A stretch of 64,000 nt of DNA, taken from assembly GCA_035275285.1 (NCBI GenBank), contig DATENA010000271.1:1-64000 (forward strand). The letters run 5' to 3'. The position numbers and the translations under genes were made by a program. Of the stretch, positions 24,038 to 32,685 are shown one piece after another; the first letter of the stretch is position 1, and each line of letters begins with the position of its first letter. The DNA comes from Chersky-265 sp035275285. GTDB taxonomy: Bacteria > Fibrobacterota > Fibrobacteria > UBA11236. The notes under the pieces were generated by a model. That model saw only the letters and a program-made list of their open reading frames with translations. It had not been told where the DNA came from and did not search any database.

Positions 24038-26395
24038 ATGATCAAAGCCGGTCCCCATCCCGCGGCGCCCGTCCGCCATACCGCCGGCCTGCCCGGCTTC
24101 GTCTATTTCCTCATGGTGCTGGCGGGACCGTGGCCTTTCCTGCCTTACCTGGGGCGCATGCCTTCCCGCCTGTTCCGCGTCCTGATGGTGCTCGCCGCGG
24201 TGGCGCCCTTGCCGGCCATGGCCTGGCTGCCCTTCAACTGGCTGTTCGTTTCCCTCTCGCTGGCGGGTTGGAACCTGGCCTGGGGATTCGCCGCCATGGT
24301 GTTCATGCCCATCGAACGGGGAACGCCCTCGCCCGTGCCCGCCTACCGCCGTTTGCGCACTTCCCTGGCCTTGGCCGCGGCGGCCCTGCCCATGGCCGTG
24401 CTCCTGGCCAGCATGGAACAATGGCTCTCGGACCTGCTCTGGAGCAGCTACTACCCCATCAACGCCTCGGTGGATTCCATCTCCGCCGAGCTGGGGGTGG
24501 TGTGGCTGAACTTCGGCCTGCTGTTGTTCTTCTCCGCCCTGCAGTCCTCCAAGGAAGGGGAGCGGTGGTCCCTTCCGGGCCTGGTGGGCCTCATCCTCCT
24601 CGTCACCGGCGCGCATGTGTTCGTGAACCAGCTCCATCTGGCGCTGGTGACCATTCCGCTCTGGCAGGTGGAAGAGCTGGCCATTTTCCCGCCCTGGCTG
24701 GACCGGACCCGGCAAATCCTGTTCTTCGTGCTCTGGTTCTCCAGCATCCCCGTCCTGATCCACCATTGCATGCGCTTGTGGCGTTCGCGCCGGAACTTCC
24801 TGGGCGCCTACGTGCTGGGCCTGGCCTCGGTGGGCCTGGCCATGCTGGGCCTGGCGGTGGCGACGGGGCTGCCCATCAACTACGCCCTGCTGATGGGGCA
24901 GCATTACGAGAAGTCCGGCACGCCCCATAAAGCCATACCCTGGTACTCGCGGGCCCTGGCCTGGAGCCGTTCGGACAACCTGAAGTCCTACCTGCAATTC
25001 CGGGTGGCCCTGCTCCACCGCAAAAGCGGCAACCTGGAGGAATCCAAGGAAGCCTTCATCCGGGTGCTGGTGAAGTATTACCACGATTCCCGGCTGCTGC
25101 TGGAAGCGCACGAGTTCCGGGATCGGCTGGAGAAGGATCGCGACAGCACCCTCAAGCGGGTGGTGATCCCCGGGATCGAAGCGCGCACGGAATACAAAAG
25201 CGCCTATTGCGTGCCCAACTCCCTGGGCCTGGTCCTGAACTATTGGGGCGATCGCAGCGGCGCCAAGCGCATCGGGGCGGAAATCACCCAGCTGGACCAC
25301 GGCAGCCTCATCACCGATGAGGCCTTTTTCTCCGAGTCCCGCGGCTTCGCGAACATGGTCCTGCCCCTGCGGTCCCTGCGGGATATCTTCAAGCTCATCG
25401 ATCACGGGATCCCGGTGCTGGCGTTCATCCCGGGGCACGTGATCGCCGTGTTCGGATACGACCAGGTGCTGCAAACCCTGGTGACCTACGATGTGAACAC
25501 CTACGACATCTGGGACGACCAGCGCTGGAGCGAGTTCAGCCAGGACTGGAGCCACATGTACAACACCATGGGCATCGTGGTCCCCAAGGCCAAGATCCCG
25601 GAGCTGAAGGCCATCCTGGGGCGGGATCTGGAGGTGCAGAACGAGGCCTACCTGCAGTTCCTGATCGCGCAGATGAACGAGGACGACATCAACCGGCGGG
25701 CCCTGCACCTGGGGCGGTCGGCCGGCCACGGCTTCTTCTTCGCGGACTGGGAGTACGAGAACCTCATCGGCAAACGCCCCTTGCCCGCCGTGAAGGACTC
25801 CGTGATCGGGAGCTTCCTCATCGGCCACGACGTCTACGAGAGCCAGATCCTCGAGTACCTGCAAAGCCTGTATCAGCGGGGCGATTACGCGCGCGCCATC
25901 TCCTTCATCGAACGGTACCGCAAGGAGAACCGGTTGTCCAGCGGCATGGCGACCCTGCTGGCGGGCTGCTACTACCGGATGGGGGACGACGGCAAAGCCG
26001 GCGACGTATTGCTGGGCTACATCGACCTGGACGAACAGGAAGCGGTCACCCTGGAGTTCCTCCTGGGCCAGGGCTACGTGCAGGACGATCCGGAGACGGC
26101 GCGGCGTATCGCCTTGAAGCTGCTGGAGTCGGAGGACAAGATACCCGGGTCCGCGGCGGAACTGGCCTTCTGGACCTGGCGCAAGCATACCACTGTGGAT
26201 TTCCGCAACATCGACGAGGCCCTGGCGGTGATGGAAGGGTACCTGGTGAAGTGGAACCCGTACGATCGCCAGGCCCTGGCCGAATTGCTGGAGGCCTTCA
26301 AGCTCAAGAAGTTCCGGGCCGACGACGAGTTCAACCAGCGCAATTGGGAAAAGAAGATCCGCATCTACCGCAACCGCTTCGAATCGGGAGCGTAG
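24038..26395 (+). CDS. Polytopic membrane protein with intact C39-like cysteine-protease triad and TPR-like repeats
   Basis: A 785-aa paralogue of the preceding protein with the same layout: about eight membrane helices (1-320), a helical repeat pair (about 285-375), a C39-like papain-fold domain (about 380-530) and C-terminal helical repeats. The presumed triad is C391 (YKSAYCVPNSLG), H467 (IPGHVIAVFGYD) and D485 (VTYDVNTYDIW). Isolated C39-like domains cleave double-glycine leaders or act as binding modules; the substrate here is unknown. Which side of the membrane the domain faces cannot be settled by reading. It is followed after 6 bp by a lipoprotein gene. Confidence 0.77.
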   Translation: MIKAGPHPAAPVRHTAGLPGFVYFLMVLAGPWPFLPYLGRMPSRLFRVLMVLAAVAPLPAMAWLPFNWLFVSLSLAGWNLAWGFAAMVFMPIERGTPSPVPAYRRLRTSLALAAAALPMAVLLASMEQWLSDLLWSSYYPINASVDSISAELGVVWLNFGLLLFFSALQSSKEGERWSLPGLVGLILLVTGAHVFVNQLHLALVTIPLWQVEELAIFPPWLDRTRQILFFVLWFSSIPVLIHHCMRLWRSRRNFLGAYVLGLASVGLAMLGLAVATGLPINYALLMGQHYEKSGTPHKAIPWYSRALAWSRSDNLKSYLQFRVALLHRKSGNLEESKEAFIRVLVKYYHDSRLLLEAHEFRDRLEKDRDSTLKRVVIPGIEARTEYKSAYCVPNSLGLVLNYWGDRSGAKRIGAEITQLDHGSLITDEAFFSESRGFANMVLPLRSLRDIFKLIDHGIPVLAFIPGHVIAVFGYDQVLQTLVTYDVNTYDIWDDQRWSEFSQDWSHMYNTMGIVVPKAKIPELKAILGRDLEVQNEAYLQFLIAQMNEDDINRRALHLGRSAGHGFFFADWEYENLIGKRPLPAVKDSVIGSFLIGHDVYESQILEYLQSLYQRGDYARAISFIERYRKENRLSSGMATLLAGCYYRMGDDGKAGDVLLGYIDLDEQEAVTLEFLLGQGYVQDDPETARRIALKLLESEDKIPGSAAELAFWTWRKHTTVDFRNIDEALAVMEGYLVKWNPYDRQALAELLEAFKLKKFRADDEFNQRNWEKKIRIYRNRFESGA

Positions 26396-26401
26396 CCCGG
26401 G

Positions 26402-27040
26402 ATGAAACTCCTTGCCGCCCTCGGTTCGGGCCTTTTGTTCCTGTCCGCCTGCGGCGGATCGCCCCCTCCGCCTCCCGAAGACCCGGCCGCCCGCAAAGAT
26501 CTGGATGCCTTCTTCCTCCGCTTCCGGCAACGCGTCCAGGAAGGCCGGGCGGACTCCCTGCCGCCCTACCTTTCGCGGGAATCGCTCAATTGGATCGACG
26601 ACATGCGCCGCGCTTCCCGGACGGAACCTCCCGGGTACCTGGCGGAGCGTCCCTTCCACGAAATCCTGGCCATCCTGGCCCTGCGCGTGGAGCGGCGTCT
26701 CAATCCGGGCTTCGACGATCGGCCCGTCTCCATCCTGGACAAGCTGGTGATCCAGAGCTGGCCGGTGCGCAAGAGCCTGCTCAAGACCGAGATCGGCGAG
26801 TCCAAGGTGCGCGGAAACGTGGGGGAAATAGGCCTCCGGGAAGCGCCCAACGTTCCCGTTTTCCATTTCGAACGGGAAGGCGGAGGTTGGAAATTCCACC
26901 TCGTCAAATCCCTGCCCTTGATCCTGCAAGGCGCGGAGTCCCTGGCCCGGCAGCGCAAATCCACCCATCTGGAACAGGCGGTTTTCATCCTGGAACGGTT
27001 CGGCGGGCGGACGGTGCTGCCCGAAGATCTGAAACGCTGA
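26402..27040 (+). CDS. Hypothetical lipoprotein of the C39/TPR operon
   Basis: A 212-aa protein. The signal MKLLAALGSGLLFLSACGG has its lipobox cysteine at residue 17, then a proline-rich linker (SPPPPPEDP). The mature domain of about 180 residues (DAFFLRFRQRVQEGRADSLPPYL at its start) resembles small alpha/beta accumulation-type domains, but I do not recognise the family. It starts 6 bp after the C39-like gene, so the three genes are probably cotranscribed. Confidence 0.72.
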   Translation: MKLLAALGSGLLFLSACGGSPPPPPEDPAARKDLDAFFLRFRQRVQEGRADSLPPYLSRESLNWIDDMRRASRTEPPGYLAERPFHEILAILALRVERRLNPGFDDRPVSILDKLVIQSWPVRKSLLKTEIGESKVRGNVGEIGLREAPNVPVFHFEREGGGWKFHLVKSLPLILQGAESLARQRKSTHLEQAVFILERFGGRTVLPEDLKR

Positions 27041-27068
27041 AGCCGGGACCGGACCGGGAGCGCGGGAG

Positions 27069-27098
27069 TTGCATCCGGACCTCCGAGGGTTTTATACT
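27069..27098 (+). promoter_or_regulatory. Putative sigma-70 promoter of the ABC transporter operon
   Basis: TTGCAT (27069-27074) and TATACT (27093-27098) are 18 bp apart, close to consensus. The stretch 27081-27098 matches the promoter region at 21371-21389. It ends 74 bp before the first ATG of the operon. Confidence 0.6.
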
Positions 27099-27172
27099 GG
27101 GAGCGTCATACGGGAAGTGTCTTATGCCGAAGCCATTGGTCAATACATCCGGGAACGTTTATATTTTCCCCC

Positions 27173-27484
27173 ATGCCGGAACGCGAACAACTGCCAGGGG
27201 AAAACCGCGAACTCGATCCAGCGGCCTACGACTCTTTCGGGAAAGAGGGGAAACTGGCCACGGTGAGCTGGTATCTGGTGACGATCGGCATCGCGCTGTT
27301 GGTGCTGGCGGCCCTATGCCTGTATCTGGGGCGGACCGGGCACACGGACTTCTTCAAGCACAAGGATTTCGCCTTGAATCCCGCCGCTTTGAGCCGGTAT
27401 CTGCTGCTGGCGGGCCTGTTCGCCTATGCGGCCGGCAGGGCCATCACCTACTATCGCCGGTTCCGCAAGCGCGAATCCGGCTGA
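27173..27484 (+). CDS. Small two-helix membrane protein upstream of ABC transporter genes
   Basis: A 103-aa protein. A hydrophilic N-terminus (MPEREQLPGENREL) precedes two membrane helices (about 31-52 and 73-90), and the C-terminus is basic (YYRRFRKRESG). No Shine-Dalgarno is obvious before the ATG. It lies 7 bp ahead of the ABC ATPase gene and downstream of a good promoter, so it is probably the first gene of that operon. Function unknown. Confidence 0.65.
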   Translation: MPEREQLPGENRELDPAAYDSFGKEGKLATVSWYLVTIGIALLVLAALCLYLGRTGHTDFFKHKDFALNPAALSRYLLLAGLFAYAAGRAITYYRRFRKRESG

Positions 27485-27491
27485 ACCCGCG

Positions 27492-28400
27492 ATGATACAG
27501 GTCGAGGATCTCCGGAAGACCTACCGCATCGGATTCTGGCGCAAGTCCGTGGAGGCTTTGCGCGGGGTCAGCTTCGAAGTCAAGCCGGGCGACCTCTACG
27601 GATTCATCGGGCCCAACGGCGCGGGCAAATCCACCACCATCAAGATCCTGCTCGGCTTGCTCAAAGCCGGTTCCGGCCGGGCTTCCCTGATGGGTTCGCC
27701 CGCAGGCTCGCCCCGCAGCCGCCTGGAAGTGGGGTTCCTGCCCGAACAGCCCTACTTTTACGACTATCTGAGCGGCCGGGAATTCCTCCGGTTCTACGGC
27801 CAATTGTCGGGCCTGAAGTGGGGGGAGTTGAAGAAGCGCGTGGCGGAAGTCTCCGAATTGGCGGGGGTGCGCCGCGACGCCATGGATCGCAAGCTGCGCA
27901 CCTACAGCAAGGGCATGCTGCAGCGCATCGGCCTGGCCCAGGTCCTGCTTTCCCGGCCGCGCCTGGTGATCCTGGACGAGCCCATGTCCGGCCTGGATCC
28001 GCTGGGCCGCCGGGACGTCCGCACCCTGCTCCAGAACCTGCATGCCCAGGGGATCACGGTTTTCTATTCCAGCCACGTGTTGAGCGACGTGGAAGCCATT
28101 TGCACGCGCCTGGCCATGGTCGTGAACGGCCAGATCCGCCGCGAGGGGACCGTCGCCCAGGTGCTGGAGGGCGAGGCGGAACATTACCAGGTGGTCCTAT
28201 CCTCCGAAATCAAGCCCGGAGACGTTCCCAGGGGCGCGGGCACGGCCCTGGATGCGCGCACCGTTTCCTGCCAGGACCTGGATTCCCAGCGCGCCCTGCT
28301 GCAATGGGCCTTGGCCCAGGGCTTGGGCGTGCTCTCCGTGAGCCGCAACCGGCATACGCTCGAGGACGTCCTGGCCGAAGAGGTGGCGAAAGGCGCATGA
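27492..28400 (+). CDS. ABC transporter ATP-binding protein
   Basis: A 302-aa ATPase of the ABC-2 exporter type. Walker A is GPNGAGKST, the Q-loop region is LPEQPYFYDYLSG, the signature is YSKGMLQRIGLAQ, Walker B is LVILDEPMSGLDP and the switch His is in YSSHVLSD. A C-terminal extension of about 80 residues (after residue 220) is common in DrrA/CcmA-like ATPases. It energises the permease encoded by the overlapping next gene. The substrate is unknown. Confidence 0.92.
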   Translation: MIQVEDLRKTYRIGFWRKSVEALRGVSFEVKPGDLYGFIGPNGAGKSTTIKILLGLLKAGSGRASLMGSPAGSPRSRLEVGFLPEQPYFYDYLSGREFLRFYGQLSGLKWGELKKRVAEVSELAGVRRDAMDRKLRTYSKGMLQRIGLAQVLLSRPRLVILDEPMSGLDPLGRRDVRTLLQNLHAQGITVFYSSHVLSDVEAICTRLAMVVNGQIRREGTVAQVLEGEAEHYQVVLSSEIKPGDVPRGAGTALDARTVSCQDLDSQRALLQWALAQGLGVLSVSRNRHTLEDVLAEEVAKGA

Positions 28401-29200
28401 AACCCATCCTGATCATCGCCGTGAACGCCTTCCGCGAAACCGTGCGCGACAAAATCCTCTACAACCTGGTGCTCTTCGCCGTCGGCCTGATCTTCTTCTC
28501 CCTGATGCTGGGCGAATGGTCCGTGTTCGCCAGGCAGACCGTGATTTCCGATTTCACCCTGGCGGTGATGTCCCTGGTGGGCCTGATGATGTCCATTTTC
28601 GTGGGCATCGGCCTGATCCAGAAGGAAATCCAGCGCAAGACCATCCTCACCCTGCTGGCCAAACCGCTTCCGCGCTGGCATTTCATCGTCGGCAAATACC
28701 TGGGCCTGCTGATGGTGCTTGCCCTGAACTTGGCCTTCATGACCCTGGTCTTCTTCCTCCTCCTGATCCTGATCGGCACCCGGCCCCAAGCGGATCTGCT
28801 GCTGGCCATCTACCTCATCTTCGTGGAAATGGCGGTCATCACCGCGGCGGCCCTGCTCTTCTCGGCCTTCTCCACGCCCACCCTCAGCGCCCTTTTCACC
28901 CTGGGCGTCTACGTCGCCGGCCATCTCTCCGGGGACATCGTGAACCACCTGGCCTTCATCCACAAGTTCGGTTCCCGGCTTCCGGGAACGCCGGTGATAA
29001 ATCCCTTCACGGAAAAGATCATCAAGGGGGTGTACTACCTCATCCCCAACATGGAGAATTTCAACATCCGGGCGCGGGTGGTCTACGATCTGCCCATCGG
29101 CGAGCATTACGTGCTCTACAACAGCCTCTACGGCCTGGTGTTCATCGGAATCTACCTGTTCATCGCCGGCCTGTGGTTCAACAAGCGGGACTTCATCTAA
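28397..29200 (+). CDS. ABC-2 type transporter permease
   Basis: A 267-aa protein with six predicted helices. The ATG overlaps the ATPase stop (ATGA). IQKEIQRKTILTLLAKPLPR, between helices 2 and 3, is the coupling-helix region typical of ABC-2 permeases with one-domain ATPases. NPFTEKIIKGVYYLIPNMENF lies in the large loop. It forms an exporter with the preceding gene. The stop is 12 bp from the convergent thpR stop. Confidence 0.88.
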   Translation: MKPILIIAVNAFRETVRDKILYNLVLFAVGLIFFSLMLGEWSVFARQTVISDFTLAVMSLVGLMMSIFVGIGLIQKEIQRKTILTLLAKPLPRWHFIVGKYLGLLMVLALNLAFMTLVFFLLLILIGTRPQADLLLAIYLIFVEMAVITAAALLFSAFSTPTLSALFTLGVYVAGHLSGDIVNHLAFIHKFGSRLPGTPVINPFTEKIIKGVYYLIPNMENFNIRARVVYDLPIGEHYVLYNSLYGLVFIGIYLFIAGLWFNKRDFI

Positions 29201-29212
29201 CCCCTTCTTCCC

Positions 29213-29767
29213 TCACTCCGCCTCCAATATCCCTTCCAACGGGTATGCCTCTTCCAGGGTATGCACCGCGCCTTCCGGAGTCAGTTTGCTGGAGAAAAGG
29301 CCGAACCCCTGCACGGGGAATTCCGGGATGGAGAACAGGCCATGGTCCGCCACGTACCGCCCCACCCACTCCTCCCGGCACTCCCGCACGCGGGCCAAAG
29401 TGACGTGCGGGAAGAATTTGCGGGTATCGGGCGGCACGCCGTTGCGCGCCAGCGCGCTTTCGACCTTGTGCCGCAGGCGCAGCAAGTCTTCATTGCGGGG
29501 CACGCCCGCCCATAAGGTATCCGGGTCCCCGCGCAGGGGGAAAAGGCCCACCCCCCGCAAGGAAAGGTAAAAGGACCGGGTCAGGACGCTTCCCAGGCTT
29601 TTGCGCACGGCCTGGAAGGTGTCCGGATCCGTTTCGCCGATGAACCGCAAGGTCAGGTGATACCGTTCCGATTCGATCCAATCCGCGCCCGGCAGTCCGG
29701 CGGCGATTTCCGCCAAACGGTCCCGGACGGTTTCCGGCAGGTCCACGGCGATGAACAGCCTAGGCAT
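29213..29767 (-). CDS. thpR: RNA 2',3'-cyclic phosphodiesterase (2H family)
   Basis: A 184-aa protein of normal family length. The N-terminus RLFIAVDLPETVRDRL and the two HxTx catalytic motifs HLTL (YHLTLRFIGE) and HVTL (FFPHVTLARV) identify the ThpR/LigT group. It hydrolyses 2',3'-cyclic phosphate ends of RNA to 2'-phosphates in the cytoplasm. Its start overlaps the end of cutA by 8 bp, so the two are coupled. Confidence 0.93.
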   Translation of the reverse strand: MPRLFIAVDLPETVRDRLAEIAAGLPGADWIESERYHLTLRFIGETDPDTFQAVRKSLGSVLTRSFYLSLRGVGLFPLRGDPDTLWAGVPRNEDLLRLRHKVESALARNGVPPDTRKFFPHVTLARVRECREEWVGRYVADHGLFSIPEFPVQGFGLFSSKLTPEGAVHTLEEAYPLEGILEAE

Positions 29768-30080
29768 CGCGGGTTTCCTTTTCGATCCAGTCCAGATACT
29801 CCGGGTTGCCCCCGGACAAGGGCCAGAAAACCACGCAGGGAACCTGGTACCCGTGCATATCCTTGACCATGCGGATGATCCCGTCCTGGCGCGAGGCTAC
29901 GGTCTTCGCCATCAGGACGCATTCTTCGGCCGTTTCCAGCTTGCCCTGCCACCAATACACGGAACCCATGTTGTCGAGGATGTTGATGCAGGCGACCAAG
30001 CGGGATTCCAATAACGCCGTGCCTATCCGGAGGGCCTCTTCCCGGTCCCTGGCGGTGATATATGCGACTGTCGCGGCCAT
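29760..30080 (-). CDS. cutA: Divalent cation tolerance protein CutA1
   Basis: A 106-aa protein of usual CutA size. The core segments are LVACINILDNMGSVYWWQGK, EECVLMAKT, HGYQVPCVVFWPL and NPEYLDWIEKET. It forms a very stable trimer with a ferredoxin-like fold. A role in copper tolerance was proposed, but the true function is unsettled. It is the first gene of a two-gene unit with thpR and diverges from the outer-membrane protein gene at 30189. Confidence 0.94.
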   Translation of the reverse strand: MAATVAYITARDREEALRIGTALLESRLVACINILDNMGSVYWWQGKLETAEECVLMAKTVASRQDGIIRMVKDMHGYQVPCVVFWPLSGGNPEYLDWIEKETRDA

Positions 30081-30188
30081 GTTTCCGGAGTCAGGTTGGC
30101 GGATGCCCCATGCGCGGGGACCCGGGGTTTAAGGTACTAAAAACGGCCTTGCGCCGGGACAAATTGGTATGATATTGGAACCATCGCC

Positions 30189-32681
30189 ATGCTGAATCCG
30201 CAAAGACGCCGCGCCGTCCGTAAAGCCCTTTGCGGCTTCATTCTCGCCATCGCCGCCCTGGGGCCGCCGCGCCCGGCTTTCGGTTTCGTTTTCCTGGATA
30301 CGTCCCAACCCGGGAGCGCCGCCCCGGCCGATTCCGGAACGCGCCGGGAATCCGGAATCCTCGTCACCGATACGGGTGCCGCGCTCCCTTCCCCGGAGGC
30401 GTCGCCGGACTCGTCGGCTCCTTTCCGCCCCGCGGCGGCGGCGCGCGCGGAAAGGGTCCGCGAGCATTACGGCAACGTCCTGTTCCTGAGCGCGGACAGC
30501 AAACTGGTCTATGCCTACCTGGGCGTGCTCAAAGCCCTGGAGGAATTCGGCCTGGAACCGGACGCCGTCCTCGCGGAGTCGAAAGCCGTGGTGGTGGGCG
30601 CGGCCTGGGCGCTGGGATATGACGCCGCGACCCTGGAAAAGGAATTCCTGCGCCGCCCCCTGGAAGGCTATCTGCGCCCCTTGCCTTTCGCGTCCGCATC
30701 GGACGGCGCCTTCCGGGTTTCCGGACCGGAAGCCATGCAGTGGGAAATCCCCCTGGGCCTGCAAAGCCTGCAAGCGCCCGGATCCAAATGGAGCGATGTC
30801 ACCGTCGGCGCATCCGGGGAATTCCTCCACCTGTCCTGGATGGTGGCCCGGTTGACCCACGATGCGCCCGCGGGCCCGGTGGAGGATCTCTCGGGAACGC
30901 CCCGCCGCCTGGCCGTGCAGGTCTCCGATCTCGCTTCCGAGAAGGAGGCGGTCCTGACGGAGGGCGGGCTGCAGAACATCGTCAAAGGTTCCCTCTTGCC
31001 CGCCGACGTGGTCCGCCGGCGGCAGCGCCTCTGGCCTTACGCGTCCGGTTCCCTGCTGTCCGGGCATGCGGTCCTGTCCGACAGATTGCCGTTCACCTGC
31101 GACCGGATCATCCTGGTGCAGCCGGGCCACCGCCTGCGGCCGCCGGCCTTGGAATCCGGGCCCACCCCCTGGACCGACTCCCTCAACCTGCGCGCCATGC
31201 GCCGGGTGGGAGCGTCCAGGCCCGGGACGGAAGGCGCGCCGGCCGTTCCGGCCAAGACCATGTCGATCGAACTGGAACCGGAAGGGGAATTCGATCCCCG
31301 GGAAACCGATCCCCGCCGCTGGATCGATCTGGGTTATACCTCCGCGCTGCGATCGATGGACGTCCTGCAAGCGGTCCTGGCGCCCAAAAAGGCGGCGCCT
31401 TCCGCCACCGCGGCGAAAGCGGAGGGGCAACTGGGGCTCAACCGGCTTTCGGTCAATCCCCTGGCCTCGGGCGGACGGCAATTGCTGCTCGATATCATCC
31501 GGACTTCGGAAGGGGATGCGGACGACAGCAGCGGGGACGGGGCCATCTCCGCCCTGGTGAATTCGGGCTTCTATACCGACCTGGACCTGGAATGGGCCAA
31601 GGGCAACAGCGAAGAGAAGGCCATGCTGGTCTTCGATGCCAAGGAAAAATCCAAGGTGAGCTTCCGGGCCGGGTACAATTTCACCTTTGCGGGCGAGGAA
31701 CTCCCCGACAGGGCCCCGGAAGTCTACGGAGGCCTGGCCTGGAACGAACCTTTCTACATCCCTTTCCAGGCGGATCTGGGGGTCCTGTTGGGCGGGCATA
31801 AGCCGGGATACGAAGCCAGGGCCATGATCGCTCCCATCTATCCGCTGCATCTGGAATTGGGCCTGACGCGGACGCATTGGGAGACGCTCTATCCGTTCGA
31901 TCCGCCCAGGGAGGCGCGCGACCTGGGCGCGGGCTATCTCCGCCTCAACCGGACCCTGTCCGAGGTGTTCCTCAAGATCTTCCCGATGCGCTCGGCCTAT
32001 CTGCGCACCGCCATCCAAAGGCATGAAATGGAGCTCCCCGGCCTGGGGGGCGGGGCCGAAGAGGACGAGTTCTCGTACCTGTCCACGGATTTCCAGGAGA
32101 CGGCCTTTCTGGGGCTGGGCAAGCCGGATGCCCTGGGAAGCCATCCCTACACCCTGCGCCTGCGCTACCGCAACCTGAACCGCGTCAACACCATCGGGCA
32201 GGTGCGCTACGCCACGTCCAGCCTGGAGTCGCGGGTGGGCGTCCGCTTCGGGGACTTCCGCCTATCAGACCAATATTTCTGGTCGGACCAGCGGAACCAG
32301 GCCTCCACGATCTTCGACCTCATCGAGGCCGGGACCATCGATGCCTTCACGTTCCAGGAGGAGTATTTCCTCCGCTACCTGCGATCGACCAATTTCCAGG
32401 ACGTGAAAATCGAATACAGTCCCGTTTTCGGGAGGGCGGGCCTGCGGTTGACCGCGGGCGCCTATCGCAACTACGGCGGGGCCCTGTTCCCGCAGCAAAC
32501 CGAATACCTGACCTATGACCATTGGGATTTCCCGGTCCGGTTCCATTGGGAAGCCCAGGCCGGATGCGTGACGCCGCTGGGGACCTTGCGGGCGGGCATG
32601 GGAGGGCTGGAAGACCGGAAGCCCTTCTACTTCCTCAGGCTGGGAACGGGATTCGAACTGGGGTTCGACCGGACCGAATGA
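30189..32681 (+). CDS. Outer-membrane protein: degenerate patatin-like passenger fused to a BamA/D15-type barrel
   Basis: An 830-aa protein with a signal peptide (about 1-32) and a Ser/Pro/Ala linker. A patatin-like region follows (about 95-330): NVLFLSADSKLVYAYLGVLK, EEFGLEPDAVLAES. A barrel of about 16 beta strands (about 470-830) ends in GTGFELGFDRTE. The layout matches PlpD-type (type Vd) autotransporters. However, the nucleophile motif GxSxG is AESKA (S131), and the DGG/A aspartate motif has no counterpart (YASGSLL). Lipase activity is therefore doubtful. Typical POTRA sequence is short or divergent. A surface-exposed binding protein is as likely as an enzyme. Confidence 0.75.
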   Translation: MLNPQRRRAVRKALCGFILAIAALGPPRPAFGFVFLDTSQPGSAAPADSGTRRESGILVTDTGAALPSPEASPDSSAPFRPAAAARAERVREHYGNVLFLSADSKLVYAYLGVLKALEEFGLEPDAVLAESKAVVVGAAWALGYDAATLEKEFLRRPLEGYLRPLPFASASDGAFRVSGPEAMQWEIPLGLQSLQAPGSKWSDVTVGASGEFLHLSWMVARLTHDAPAGPVEDLSGTPRRLAVQVSDLASEKEAVLTEGGLQNIVKGSLLPADVVRRRQRLWPYASGSLLSGHAVLSDRLPFTCDRIILVQPGHRLRPPALESGPTPWTDSLNLRAMRRVGASRPGTEGAPAVPAKTMSIELEPEGEFDPRETDPRRWIDLGYTSALRSMDVLQAVLAPKKAAPSATAAKAEGQLGLNRLSVNPLASGGRQLLLDIIRTSEGDADDSSGDGAISALVNSGFYTDLDLEWAKGNSEEKAMLVFDAKEKSKVSFRAGYNFTFAGEELPDRAPEVYGGLAWNEPFYIPFQADLGVLLGGHKPGYEARAMIAPIYPLHLELGLTRTHWETLYPFDPPREARDLGAGYLRLNRTLSEVFLKIFPMRSAYLRTAIQRHEMELPGLGGGAEEDEFSYLSTDFQETAFLGLGKPDALGSHPYTLRLRYRNLNRVNTIGQVRYATSSLESRVGVRFGDFRLSDQYFWSDQRNQASTIFDLIEAGTIDAFTFQEEYFLRYLRSTNFQDVKIEYSPVFGRAGLRLTAGAYRNYGGALFPQQTEYLTYDHWDFPVRFHWEAQAGCVTPLGTLRAGMGGLEDRKPFYFLRLGTGFELGFDRTE

Positions 32682-32685
32682 CGGC

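Noticed and set aside
23963..26968. Open frame of 1001 codons on the minus strand
   Set aside because: Antisense shadow of the C39/TPR operon. It has no domain, is full of Gln/Gly/His runs, and the plus-strand genes have membrane helices and triad motifs.
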